A stretch of DNA of 40,683 nucleotides from an uncultured Bacteroidales bacterium (lineage in GTDB: Bacteria; Bacteroidota; Bacteroidia; Bacteroidales; Paludibacteraceae), in assembly GCA_944322025.1 (NCBI GenBank), contig CALUOH010000022.1:1-40683 (forward strand), given 5' to 3'. This document shows, piece after piece, positions 7,333-16,200 of the stretch (the stretch's first letter is position 1; each line of letters begins with the position of its first letter). The notes under the pieces are model-generated. The model was not told the DNA's origin, ran no database searches, and saw only the letters and a program-made list of their open reading frames with translations. The position numbers and the translations under genes are program-made.

Positions 7333-9276
7333 TCAGAACTCGCTCATCATCTCCTTTATCCGGTTGTTGATGTCGGCGGCGAACTGCTCCGGAGTCATGG
7401 CCCCCTGGTCGCCTTCGCCCTGCTTGCGCACGGAGATTGTGCCGTTGCCCTGCTCGTTCTCGCCGACAATCAGCAGATAGGGGATGCGCTTCAATTCGTT
7501 GTCGCGTATCTTGCGCCCAATCTTCTCATTGCGGTCGTCCACCACGGCGCGCACGTCGTACTCGGCAAGGCGGTCTGCCACCTTCTGCGCGTAGTCGTTG
7601 AACTTCTCCGATATGGGCAGCACCACAGCCTGTTCCGGCGTGAGCCACAGCGGGAACTTGCCGCCAGTGTGCTCTATCAGCACAGCTACGAACCGCTCCA
7701 TCGAACCGAACGGCGCACGGTGTATCATCACGGGGCGGTGCTTCTGGTTGTCCGCGCCGGTATATTCCAGTTGGAAACGCTCCGGCAGGTTGTAGTCCAC
7801 CTGTATCGTGCCGAGCTGCCAGCGGCGGCCTATCGCGTCCTTCACCATGAAGTCGAGCTTCGGCCCGTAGAATGCCGCCTCGCCTATCACCTTCGTGGCT
7901 TTCAGTCCCTTGTATTCGCACGCCTCGATGATGGCCGTCTCGGCACGCTCCCATATCTCGTCAGAACCGATGTACTTCTCGTGGTTGTTCGGGTCGCGGA
8001 GCGAAATCTGCGCCTCGAAGTTCTTGAAGTCGAGTGCCTTGAAGATGATGAAGATGATGTCCATCACTTTCATGAACTCCTCTTTCAGCTGGTCTGGACG
8101 GCAGAATATGTGCGCGTCGTCCTGAGTGAACGAGCGCACGCGCGTCAGGCCGTGAAGCTCGCCCGACTGCTCATAGCGGTACACCGTGCCGAACTCCGCA
8201 TATCTCAGCGGCAGGTCTTTGTATGAATGTGGCGACACTTTGTATATCTCGCAGTGGTGCGGGCAGTTCATGGGTTTGAGCAGATACTCCTCGCCCTCTT
8301 CCGGGGTGTGTATGGGCTGGAACGAATCCTTGCCGTATTTCGCGTAGTGCCCCGATGTCACCCACAGCTCTTTCTGCCCTATGTGCGGGGTCATCACCTG
8401 CTGGTAGCCGAAGCGTTTCTGTATGCGTTTGAGGAAGTCTTCGAGGCGCAGGCGCAATGCCGTGCCTTTCGGCAACCACAGCGGCAACCCCTTGCCCACA
8501 GCCTCGCTGAACGCGAAGAGCTCAAGCTCCTTGCCTATCTTGCGGTGGTCGCGCTTCTTCGCCTCTTCCAGCAGGGCAAGATATTCGTCGAGCATCTTTT
8601 TCTTCGGGAACGAGATGCCGTATATACGTGTCATCTGGGGGCGTTTTTCGTCGCCGCGCCAGTATGCTCCGGCCACGCTCAGCAGCTTGATGGCCTTGAT
8701 TTCGCCGGTATTCACGAGGTGAGGGCCGCGGCAGAGGTCGGTGAAAGCACCCTGTGTATAGAGCGTTATCGTCCCGTCCTCAAGCTCCGAGATGAGCTCA
8801 CACTTGTAGGTCTCGCCGCGTTCGGAGAACATCTTCAGCGCGTCGGCCTTCGATATGTCCGTGCGCACCACTGCCTCTCTCTTCGCGACAAGCTCCGCCA
8901 TCTTCTTCTCTATGGCGGGGAGGTCGCTCTCCTTAATCACTACATTTTCAGGCGGCATCACATCATAATAGAACCCGTTCTCTATGGCTGGGCCGATACC
9001 GAACTGGATTCCAGGGTACAACTCCTGCAATGCCTCCGCCAAAAGGTGCGCCGACGTGTGCCAGAAGGCATGTTTCGCCTCATCGTCCTCCCACTTGTGC
9101 AGCTTGATGGTGCAGTCACTCTCTATCGGGCGGTTGATTTCCACGATGTTTCCGTTCACCGATGCGGCCAATATCTCCGCTGCAAGGCGTGGCGAGATGC
9201 TCTCCGCTATCTCTTTCGCCGTCGTCCCTTTTGCGTACTCGCGTACTGTTCCGTCAGGAAATGTTACTTTTATCAT
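7333..9276 (-). CDS. thrS: Threonine--tRNA ligase
   Basis: The 647-residue class II synthetase charges tRNA-Thr. In order it has an N-terminal TGS domain (about 1-60), the second additional editing domain ([15 protein letters not shown]), the catalytic core with zinc-ligand segments [10 protein letters not shown] and [13 protein letters not shown], motif 2 ([16 protein letters not shown]) and a C-terminal anticodon-binding domain. All expected blocks are present. It is followed by pepO rather than infC-rpmI-rplT. Its promoter appears to lie in the end of repeat element B (9400-9670), giving a leader of about 115 nt in which no T-box or obvious attenuator was recognised. Confidence 0.98.
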   Translation of the reverse strand: MIKVTFPDGTVREYAKGTTAKEIAESISPRLAAEILAASVNGNIVEINRPIESDCTIKLHKWEDDEAKHAFWHTSAHLLAEALQELYPGIQFGIGPAIENGFYYDVMPPENVVIKESDLPAIEKKMAELVAKREAVVRTDISKADALKMFSERGETYKCELISELEDGTITLYTQGAFTDLCRGPHLVNTGEIKAIKLLSVAGAYWRGDEKRPQMTRIYGISFPKKKMLDEYLALLEEAKKRDHRKIGKELELFAFSEAVGKGLPLWLPKGTALRLRLEDFLKRIQKRFGYQQVMTPHIGQKELWVTSGHYAKYGKDSFQPIHTPEEGEEYLLKPMNCPHHCEIYKVSPHSYKDLPLRYAEFGTVYRYEQSGELHGLTRVRSFTQDDAHIFCRPDQLKEEFMKVMDIIFIIFKALDFKNFEAQISLRDPNNHEKYIGSDEIWERAETAIIEACEYKGLKATKVIGEAAFYGPKLDFMVKDAIGRRWQLGTIQVDYNLPERFQLEYTGADNQKHRPVMIHRAPFGSMERFVAVLIEHTGGKFPLWLTPEQAVVLPISEKFNDYAQKVADRLAEYDVRAVVDDRNEKIGRKIRDNELKRIPYLLIVGENEQGNGTISVRKQGEGDQGAMTPEQFAADINNRIKEMMSEF

Positions 9277-9399
9277 TGTGTTAAGTTATTGTGTTAAAGG
9301 CGCGTCCCGAGACCTCCATACGAGCGGCTGCCTCTACTGAAGGACACTCCCACATATCTTTTATCGCTAAACAATAAACTGTGTCGCTTTTACAAGCTG

Positions 9400-9429
9400 C
9401 AAAGATAGTGAAAATCGAGCGCAGTGCAA
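9400..9429 (-). promoter_or_regulatory. thrS promoter embedded in the end of element B
   Basis: The minus strand reads TTG (9427-9429), 19 nt, TATCTTTG (9400-9407). The -33 TTG is part of the outer stem of element B, and the -7 box is its terminal CAAAGATAG motif. Confidence 0.65.
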
Positions 9430-9670
9430 TACGCAAAACGTCAGTTTTGCGTAACATTATGCCGCACTGTCTCCGGACTTGTGCCTCAGCACATTGTTCA
9501 GAGACAGTGCGGCATAATGTTATGTCCAATGGCAATTGGGCATATTGCACTGCCGACAATCTGGAACAGCAAGTGCAGTATATAACTTGTTATTGGTACT
9601 GCCGAGCCGTGACAGATTGCAGCGGAGCTAACCGCCTCCTATCTTTGTGTGCATCAGCACACAAAGATAG
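9400..9670. repeat. Structured repeat element B, copy 1
   Basis: Ordered on the plus strand: terminal CAAAGATAG; outer stem GCAGTGCAATACG (9421-9433) pairing with 9541-9553; hairpin CGCAAAA(CGTCAG)TTTTGCG (9432-9451); a perfect 22-bp stem (9452-9473 with 9501-9522) whose tip is GTGC(CTCA)GCAC; stem CAATCTG (9557-9563) with CAGATTG (9613-9619) enclosing ATAACTTGTTAT; GCGGAGCTAACCGC; and an end hairpin of 14 perfect bp with loop ATCA (9639-9670). The end hairpin contains CTATCTTTG, inverted relative to the other end. AAAGATAGTGAAAATCGA (9401-9418) is nearly repeated after the end hairpin at 9662. Copy 2 upstream of mutS has the same architecture. No protein is encoded. Confidence 0.85.
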
Positions 9671-9816
9671 CGAAAGTCGAATACAAAAGCGGCAAACTTG
9701 TCCCCTGTAACGCCAAGAAATACGGCCACTTTTTCCCGGCATAATCTTATCCTTGTATCACAATATTGTTTTGACAAACACTTGCATAGGACTCCCCACA
9801 CCCAATAGTGAAAAGT

Positions 9817-9875
9817 GGTTAAAAACACGTACTCTCGAGCCAGCCGTCAGCCATCCCCTCCGAAGCCTCACCCTA
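9817..9875 (+). repeat. Repeat family A, copy 3
   Basis: Core TTAAAAACACGTACTCTCGA followed by GCCAGCCGTCAGCCATCC, a tail shared with other copies. It lies in a pyrimidine-rich stretch downstream of pabA. Apart from this and element B, 9277-9956 holds no gene. Confidence 0.75.
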
Positions 9876-9956
9876 CCCTCTGTCTGCCGCCCCCTGTAAA
9901 AAACAAAGCGGGCCATCCTGACCCGCTTCTCTCCTGCCCTGTCTCCTCTCCGCACC

Positions 9957-10538
9957 TCACAGGCTCTCCACCCAGCCGCGTATCATCTCATACCCCTCCT
10001 CGCTTATGATGCTCTCCGGGTGAAACTGCACCGCTGTCCACGGCGCGTCTCTCCTCGTGAGTATCATGATGTTGCCCTCCTCGTCCTCGGCCACCACGCT
10101 CCAGCATTCCGGCAGGCTCTCCCTCTCCACCACCCACGAGTGGTAACGCCCCACGGTCGAGCCCTCCTTGACCGCCGCGAACATCCCCTCACGCTCTCCG
10201 CAGAAATGCAGCCTCGACGGGTGACCGTGCTTCGGCGCATCCAGCCTGCGCAGCCGCCCGCCCGTCGCCTCCACCATAGCCTGCATGCCGAGGCACACGC
10301 CCAACATCTTACGTCCGCCGCTCTCCCCGTCCGCCAGCAGTGCCCTCATCATCGCGTACTCCTCCGGCACACCCGCGCCCGGCGACAGCACTATGCCGTC
10401 ATACTCCTCTGCGCATGGTGTCTGCGTCCTACCGTCGTCGCACACCACGTCCGTCTCCGCCTCGCCAGTCCTCCGCAGATACTCCACTATGTTATACACG
10501 AACGAATCCCTGTTGTCTATCACCAACACTCTTTTCAT
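9957..10538 (-). CDS. pabA: Aminodeoxychorismate synthase component 2 (glutamine amidotransferase)
   Basis: This class I glutamine amidotransferase releases ammonia from glutamine for the chorismate aminase PabB. Numbered from the ATG at 10538 (193 aa), DNRDSFVYN opens the protein, the nucleophile is Cys82 in GVCLGM, and the catalytic pair is His173/Glu175 in FHPES. An ATG five codons upstream (10553) is possible, but MKRVLVIDNRDSF is the usual family start. The gene diverges from pabB, which favours the folate pathway over tryptophan; the protein family itself can serve either anthranilate or p-aminobenzoate synthesis. Promoter box at 10598-10605. Confidence 0.92.
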   Translation of the reverse strand: MKRVLVIDNRDSFVYNIVEYLRRTGEAETDVVCDDGRTQTPCAEEYDGIVLSPGAGVPEEYAMMRALLADGESGGRKMLGVCLGMQAMVEATGGRLRRLDAPKHGHPSRLHFCGEREGMFAAVKEGSTVGRYHSWVVERESLPECWSVVAEDEEGNIMILTRRDAPWTAVQFHPESIISEEGYEMIRGWVESL

Positions 10539-10597
10539 ATCCCTTTGCTGCATTAGTCTCTAAAAACAGGCGGCCTTGCCCTCTGCCGTTCACGCCG

Positions 10598-10605
10598 CAA
10601 AATTA
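10598..10605 (-). promoter_or_regulatory. -7 box of pabA
   Basis: The minus strand reads TAATTTTG. The 12-mer GCAAAATTAGCA (10597-10608) is an exact inverted copy of TGCTAATTTTGC (10651-10662), which carries the pabB -7 box, so the divergent promoters mirror each other. Confidence 0.65.
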
Positions 10606-10630
10606 GCACAAATCTCCCTGCCACGGCCTA

Positions 10631-10661
10631 TTGCCACTGCTACTTATTCTTGCTAATTTTG
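10631..10661 (+). promoter_or_regulatory. Promoter of pabB-pabC
   Basis: TTG (10631-10633), 20 nt, TAATTTTG (10654-10661). Transcription should start near 10668, only about 10 nt before the ATG at 10679. This rules out a start codon at 10631. Confidence 0.8.
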
Positions 10662-10678
10662 CAGCCGTTTCTGATTTT

Positions 10679-11659
10679 ATGGCAATACCGGTAGACAGCA
10701 TACGCTCACTGATAAACACCCACGCCGCCCTCGGCCGTCCCTTCATATTCGCGGTCGACTACGGTTGCACATCGGGGCTATTCCTGACCCGCCCGACAGA
10801 GCAACGCGAACTCTTCTGGGAGATGGACGGTGTCGGCAACGCATCACTCCTACCGGTGCCCGCGCGGCGCGGCACACACTTCACCCCCCGCTACATCTCC
10901 CGCGACGCTTACGCCGCCTCTTTCTCCGTCATCCGCCGCCACCTCCTGCGCGGAGACACGTTCCTCGCCAACCTCACGGCGCGCACTCCCGTCATCACCG
11001 ACTACTCTTTTGAAGAGATATTCCTCCGCAGCAAGAGCCGTTTCCGCATACTCTTCCCCGGCCGTTTCGTCTGCTTCTCCCCGGAGATATTCGTGAACAT
11101 AACGCCCGACGGCACCATCAGCTCCCACCCCATGAAAGGCACCATCTCCGGACTTGTCGACAACGCACGCGAAAAGATACTCGCCGACTACAAGGAGACC
11201 GCCGAACACATGACCATCGTCGACTTCATACGCAACGACCTCAGCCGCGTGGCTCACGGCGTTCACGTCCGGCGGCTGCGCTACATCGACACCCTCGTCT
11301 CCTCCAAAGGCCCTGTGCTGCAAGTCAGCAGCGAGATATGCGGCTCACTCCCGCCCGACTGGCGTTCCCGCCTCGGCGACATCCTCTTCAGCCTCCTGCC
11401 CGCAGGCTCCATCAGCGGCGCACCCAAGCTGGCCACGCTCCGCGCCATCGCCGAAGCCGAATGCCACCCCCGTGGCTTCTACACCGGCATCTTCGGCCAC
11501 TTCGACGGTTCCGCGCTCAAGACGGCCGTCCTCATCCGCTTCATTGAAAACCGCGATGGCTGCCTCTACTTCCACAGCGGCGGCGGCATCACCGTCAACA
11601 GCCGCTGCGACGACGAGTATAACGAGCTGTGCGACAAGGTATACATCCCATGGATATGA
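10679..11659 (+). CDS. pabB: Aminodeoxychorismate synthase component 1
   Basis: This 326-residue chorismate-binding enzyme converts chorismate plus ammonia to 4-amino-4-deoxychorismate. Seen in sequence: HPMKGTISG with Lys153, the residue typical of PabB rather than TrpE; AEHMTIVDFIRNDL (175-188); SISGAPK (244-250); YTGIFG; and GGGIT (301-305). It lacks the longer N-terminal domain of TrpE-type proteins, as many short PabB do. The frame is open back to an ATG at 10631, but the promoter lies inside that stretch, so the start is set at 10679. It overlaps pabC by ATGA. Confidence 0.95.
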   Translation: MAIPVDSIRSLINTHAALGRPFIFAVDYGCTSGLFLTRPTEQRELFWEMDGVGNASLLPVPARRGTHFTPRYISRDAYAASFSVIRRHLLRGDTFLANLTARTPVITDYSFEEIFLRSKSRFRILFPGRFVCFSPEIFVNITPDGTISSHPMKGTISGLVDNAREKILADYKETAEHMTIVDFIRNDLSRVAHGVHVRRLRYIDTLVSSKGPVLQVSSEICGSLPPDWRSRLGDILFSLLPAGSISGAPKLATLRAIAEAECHPRGFYTGIFGHFDGSALKTAVLIRFIENRDGCLYFHSGGGITVNSRCDDEYNELCDKVYIPWI

Positions 11660-12273
11660 AGTGCCGCTTTATAGAGACGCTCTGCGTCGACGGCGGCCGT
11701 GCTCTCCACCTCGACTGCCACGCCCGCCGCATGGCCCGTACGCTCTCCGCCCACGGCCTCACCCCCTCTGCCGTCTCTGCGGCGGTAAGCCGTTTCCGCC
11801 TCATGGCGGTCACCGAAGCCTCCGCCCGCTCTATCGGCCTCTTCCGCGCCACATTCACCTACGGCCTCGACGGGCTTCTCGTGCCCAAGTTTGTACCCTA
11901 CATCCGCCCCGTCCTCTCGCGCCTGCGCCTGTTTGCCGCCGACGGCGTGGACTACCGCTACAAGTATGCCGACCGCAGCGCGCTTGACCTCTTCGCTTCG
12001 CAATGCGCCGCTGGCGAAGTCGCCCTCCTCACCGTCGGCGGCCTCCTGACCGACACCACGTTTACTAACATCGTATGCGAGGATGCCCACGGCCTCCTCC
12101 TCACCCCTGCACGCCCCCTCTTGGAAGGCACGGCTCTCCGCCGCCTCATTGACAGCGGGGCGGTACATCCGGCGGACATCACCCCCTCCGACCTCCCCCG
12201 CTTCGTCCGCCTGCACCTCATCAACGCCATGAACCCCCTCGGCAGCCTCACCATCCTCCCCACTGTCTGTTGA
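11656..12273 (+). CDS. pabC: Aminotransferase class IV, probable aminodeoxychorismate lyase (PabC-like)
   Basis: The ATG at 11656 overlaps the pabB stop (ATGA). The 205-residue protein is short for fold-type IV PLP enzymes but keeps the core: Lys103 in YRYKYADRS as probable PLP lysine, the phosphate/acid segment LLTDTTFTNIV (with Asp133 where many relatives have Glu), and a C-terminal LHLINAMNPLG. Translational coupling to pabB points to aminodeoxychorismate lyase, which yields p-aminobenzoate and pyruvate. Alternative in-frame ATGs at 11629 and 11650 exist, but the family start (short strand then FIET) fits 11656. The function is inferred from context. Confidence 0.85.
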   Translation: MKCRFIETLCVDGGRALHLDCHARRMARTLSAHGLTPSAVSAAVSRFRLMAVTEASARSIGLFRATFTYGLDGLLVPKFVPYIRPVLSRLRLFAADGVDYRYKYADRSALDLFASQCAAGEVALLTVGGLLTDTTFTNIVCEDAHGLLLTPARPLLEGTALRRLIDSGAVHPADITPSDLPRFVRLHLINAMNPLGSLTILPTVC

Positions 12274-12467
12274 AGCCCCTCATCCGTAAAGGCACAGCCG
12301 CCCCATCTCACAACCCCTTCCCCACTGCCCACTCTTTCCCCCTCTCAACACCTGCCCGCCCCCTCTCAGCTCCCGTTCTTCTATCCTCTTCCTTTCTTCC
12401 ACCAATCCCCATCCTATCCCCCGCCCACACCTTCCATTCCTCACCCCCACCACACTCCGTTAATCAA

Positions 12468-12530
12468 GGTTAAAAACACGTACTCTCAAGCCAACAGCAG
12501 GCCAGCCCTCAGCCATCCTTTTCCTAACCT
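12468..12530 (+). repeat. Repeat family A, copy 4
   Basis: Core TTAAAAACACGTACTCTC preceded by TAATCAAGG and followed by AAGCCAACAGCAGGCCAG and CCCTCAGCCATCC. Nearly the same tail follows copy 7 at 31086. The upstream 12290-12460 is almost pure pyrimidine-rich sequence without a gene. Confidence 0.8.
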
Positions 12531-12607
12531 CATGCCATCTTGCCTTCTCCGTCTCTTATAAATCAAATCATATCTCCTCCATTTCCCTCTCACCCCTCAA
12601 AAAGCCC

Positions 12608-12680
12608 TAAGTGCTAATTAAGGTTAAAAACACGTACTCTCGACGGAGCAGCTACGGACACCCTACGGAGCCTCTCCCCA
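12608..12680 (+). repeat. Repeat family A, copy 5
   Basis: AAGTGCTAATTAAGG leads into the core TTAAAAACACGTACTCTCGA, then CGGAGCAGCTACGGACACCC. It is in direct orientation 154 bp after copy 4, with a pyrimidine-rich spacer. Confidence 0.8.
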
Positions 12681-12692
12681 CCCTCTCCACAC

Positions 12693-12714
12693 AAAAAAGG
12701 GGCTAAAAAGCCCC
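12693..12714 (-). terminator. Hairpin with T-run on the minus strand
   Basis: GGGGCT (12699-12704) pairs with AGCCCC (12709-12714), and on the minus strand TTTTTT follows. It would stop leftward transcripts that read past sbcC and antisense to the glutaredoxin-like gene. Confidence 0.45.
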
Positions 12715-12733
12715 CATATCCGAAAATTATCCT

Positions 12734-12741
12734 TATATTTG
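12734..12741 (+). promoter_or_regulatory. -7 box of the glutaredoxin-like gene
   Basis: TATATTTG, 28 nt before the ATG. No clear TTG at the -33 position. Confidence 0.5.
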
Positions 12742-12769
12742 CAATATTATTCTAACAACACAACGAACT

Positions 12770-13069
12770 ATGGTAAGGATATACGTCATGGCCACCTGCC
12801 CTGACTGCACATACATCGAGGAACAGGTTAAAGGCAACAGCAACTATGAGATAATAAACATCGGGCGGCACGTCAAAGACCTCAAAGCCTTCCTCCGCCT
12901 GCGCGACACGCATCCCGCCCTGTCCGGCGCGCGCCGCTCCGGTGCAGTCGGCATACCCTGCTTTGTCCTCGACGACGGCACGGTGACCCTCTCACCCGAA
13001 GACGCGGGTCTCCGCTCCCGTCCCCTCGGCGAAGGAGCAGCCTGCCGCCTCGACGGCTCCGGCTGCTGA
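12770..13069 (+). CDS. Glutaredoxin/thioredoxin-like small protein
   Basis: This 99-residue cytoplasmic protein has a thioredoxin-fold start, VRIYVMATCPDC, with a CPDC redox motif (Cys10/Cys13) and the cis-proline loop GIPCF (Pro63). The central IIN...HVKDLKAFLRLRD segment resembles Bacteroidales glutaredoxin-related proteins. The tail beyond about residue 75 is unusual: rich in Gly/Arg and ending CRLDGSGC, adding two cysteines. It stands alone, convergent with sbcC. Probable thiol-disulfide exchange; partner unknown. Confidence 0.8.
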   Translation: MVRIYVMATCPDCTYIEEQVKGNSNYEIINIGRHVKDLKAFLRLRDTHPALSGARRSGAVGIPCFVLDDGTVTLSPEDAGLRSRPLGEGAACRLDGSGC

Positions 13070-13082
13070 TTCCCCTCTCCGT

Positions 13083-13090
13083 TACCTTTG
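13083..13090 (+). promoter_or_regulatory. -7-like box between convergent genes
   Basis: TACCTTTG on the plus strand lies 14 nt after the glutaredoxin-like stop codon and would drive transcription into the palindrome at 13129-13174. No -33 TTG is seen. Confidence 0.35.
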
Positions 13091-13128
13091 CCAAGGGCAC
13101 ATCCCTATATGGCAGTGCCATAAAACAC

Positions 13129-13174
13129 GTTGTCCACCCGGATATGGTAAGCATTACCCATCCGGATGGACAAC
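13129..13174. repeat. 46-bp near-perfect palindrome
   Basis: GTTGTCCACCCGGAT (13129-13143) and ATCCGGATGGACAAC (13160-13174) match as inverted repeats in 14 of 15 positions. The spacer contains a second nested hairpin, GGTAA(GCA)TTACC. A small palindrome TATGGCAGTGCCATA precedes it (13108-13122). It lies between the 3' ends of the glutaredoxin-like gene and sbcC but lacks a T-run on either strand. Confidence 0.8.
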
Positions 13175-13240
13175 AGTCTCTAAATATGGCTTCAATAACA
13201 GGTAGGCTGTGCGGAAAGAGCAATCATGCGCGTCCCGACC

Positions 13241-16200
13241 TCACACCACACTCACCACCCGCACCTCGCTGCGCGAATTGTCTATGCGGCTCACCTGCAC
13301 CTGAGCCTTTATTCGCTCGCGCAGTCCCTCCACATGGCTGATTATCCCCACGCGCCGTCCGCCCATCCTGTGCAGCCGTTCGAGTGCCTCCATCACCGTG
13401 TTGAGACAGTCGCCGCTCAGTGTTCCGAACCCCTCGTCTATAAACAGTATGTCGACCGACAGCCCCGTGCGGCTTATCGACGACAGCCCTAACGCCAGTG
13501 ACAGCGATACCATGAAGCTCTCGCCTCCCGACAGCGTGCTCGCTGGGCGTGCAGTCCCGCCCTGATAGTAGTCCCGCAAAAGTATTGTGAGCGACCCCGC
13601 TTGGCATTCCAGCTCATACCTCTCGGTCAGCTGTCTCAGGTAACGGTTTGCGGAGAGCAACAGCTCTTTCATCACAAAGCTCTGCGCTATCTTGCGGAAG
13701 TTCTTGCCATCGGCGTCGCCGAACATGCTGCACAGCCTGCCCCACTTGTCATACTCCTTCCGCATCCGCTCAGCCTCCCGGCGCAATGCCTCCGCACGTT
13801 CCATGTTCCTGCGGTTCTCGTCGAGCCTCGCTTTCCACTGGCCTATATTGCGGTTCTCCTCCTCCATCTTCGCGTCCAGCGCAGCGATTGTCCCGCCAAG
13901 ACTTTCCGTGCTACCCCCTTCGCTCATCTCGGGACGTTTCTCCTCGTGCTGAGCCAACTCTTTTTGAGCCACTGAGTATGCCGTCCGTTGTTGCAGCTCC
14001 TCCTCTTTCATGCGTTGCAGCCCCTCCCGCATCTCCTCTATCGCGGCAGGGGTATAGCTCTCCAACTCCTCTATGCGTACAATGCTTATCTCCGGATGGG
14101 CTGCGAGGAACTCTCCTGTCTTCCTGTTGCACTCCGCCGCGCTCTCCTCCACCGCACGCATGGCACTGTGCAGCATCGCGGCTTCACGGTTGAGCCTGCT
14201 CCATTCCGTGGCTATGTCTCTCTGCTCGCATGGCACAGCCTTTGCCTCGTTCCATATGGGAAATAGCGACAAGACCTCGCTCCTCACGCTCTCTGCCGTT
14301 GACAGTTCCCGTGTCATCTCCCTCAGTTCCACGTCAATATGCCTCCTGCGTTCCATTGTCGCGCCGTATCGGACTGCCTCCCGCTCCACACGGCCGATAA
14401 ACGCCTCATGGTTCTGCGCCCATTCATCGCCCCATCCTCTCCATGTGATACGCGCGGCGGCCTCCTCCACCCGTCTCCGAGCACGCTCATCCTCAGCCGC
14501 CGTCATATTGCGCCCGTTCTCCACCCGCGCCAATATCGCCGCATGCCGCTGCGCCGTCTCATTGTACCCCTTCACTGCCGCGTCATACCGCTCCTGCTGC
14601 CTGTCCTTCGCCTGCTGCGCGGCTGTTATCTCCTCCCTAATGCGCTGTATATCACAACTCTTTTCGGCTATATCTTCAATGGTCTTCCGGTTCTCCTCCA
14701 CCATGCGCCCTATCGCCTCTTCGCTGTCCGCCCCGGCTCCGCATGCTGTGCAACGGCGTGTCGCCTCCGCTTCTGCCATTCCGACAGCCGTATTCGCCGC
14801 CTCTGCATCCGCCATGCTGTTCCTGTGCAATTCGTCAAGGCTCTTCTGCCTCTCCTCATTGGCGATAAGCGCATTGTTTGCTCTGACGAACTCATCCCGT
14901 GCCTCGCGCACCGCCGTCTCAACAGGCGCAAGCAGTGACTGGAACTCCTCATCGCCATGCAGCGTCTCCACTATCTGCCCGCAGACCGGACACACATCAC
15001 CCACCGCAAGCTTGGCACGAGCCTCACGCGCCCAATCTGCCACGGCCGCTTTCTGTCTCTCGTACAGCCTCTCCGCCTGTTCCTGCGCCACCTTTTTCAT
15101 GGCAGCCTCTGCGGCCAACGCCTCGTGTACCGCACGGCACTCATCACACCTCCGTGCCGCATCGGCTGCTTTCTGTTCCGCCAGGGTTGCCGCCTCCTGT
15201 CTCTCCCGTAATGCAGTCAAGGCCGCTGCCGCATCGCCGAGCAGTCCGCGCCGCCTCTCCGCCTCGTCTCTCTTGCGCTGTACCTCGTTCGGTTGCAAGG
15301 CATTGAGCTTGACAGTCAACCCGTCTACTGCCTCCTGCAACTTCACATTCTCCGCTTCCGCCTTTGCCATGTCACTCCTCAGCTTCTCCGTCTCCGCCTC
15401 ACTCCGCACCGTCTCCTCCGTCAGCTGCTGCAAAAGGCGGCAGTATTCCGCATGCTTGTTCTCGGCCTCTACCGCACCTCTCAGTGCCGCCGCTATCGCC
15501 TGACTGTTGGTGTACATCTCCGCGTGCGGCTCTTCTTCGTGCAGATACTTGTCCGCCTGCTCCAGTTCAACATGTGCGGTCTCCACCTTGCATCTAATCC
15601 ATTCCGTCCCGCCGCACAGTTCCTCATACCGCCGTGCCAGCCTTTGCGCTTCTACCTCATTGCGCCTCTTCTTATCCTCCGCACGCCGCTGCTCATCTCT
15701 CCACACACGCATATCGGAAGTCAAGTCCCAGTCACTCACCGCACTTACACGGCTTTTATAAACCTCCGCTTGCATCGCCTCCACTGTGTTGCGCCACTCC
15801 TTCTCCCGCACGACTGCCGTCCTGCTCAGCTCCTCTTTCCTTGTCAACCACAGCCGTTTGCCCTCTGCCTCAGCCCTCGCCACGGCGCACTCCTTTACAC
15901 TCTGCTCCCCGGCCGTGATGGCACTCTCCGCCGCCGCACACTCCTCCTCCGTCATCATCGGTATATTCTCCGTCTTCCTCATCTGCTCCTCATATAGGAG
16001 GCGTTTCTCCTTCGTAACTTTGAATATCTCCTGCCCAATACGGCTGTATATCTCCGTGCCCGTGAGTTTCTCGAGTATGTCCGACTTCTCGTTCTCCCTG
16101 CTCTGAAGGAACTTAGTGAAGTCGCCCTGCGCCAGCATAGTCGTACGGCAGAACTGCTCGAACGTCAGCCCTATGGCCTCCTCTATCTCCGCCTTTATCT

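Noticed and set aside
9277..9399. T-box or attenuator in the thrS leader
   Set aside because: No specifier/antiterminator features, no Thr-rich leader peptide and no terminator hairpin with a T-run were found in the leader of about 115 nt.
14073..15503. 476-codon open frame opposite sbcC, Ser/Ala-rich
   Set aside because: Mirror of the Glu/Ala/Arg coiled-coil coding of SbcC; no domain or start support.
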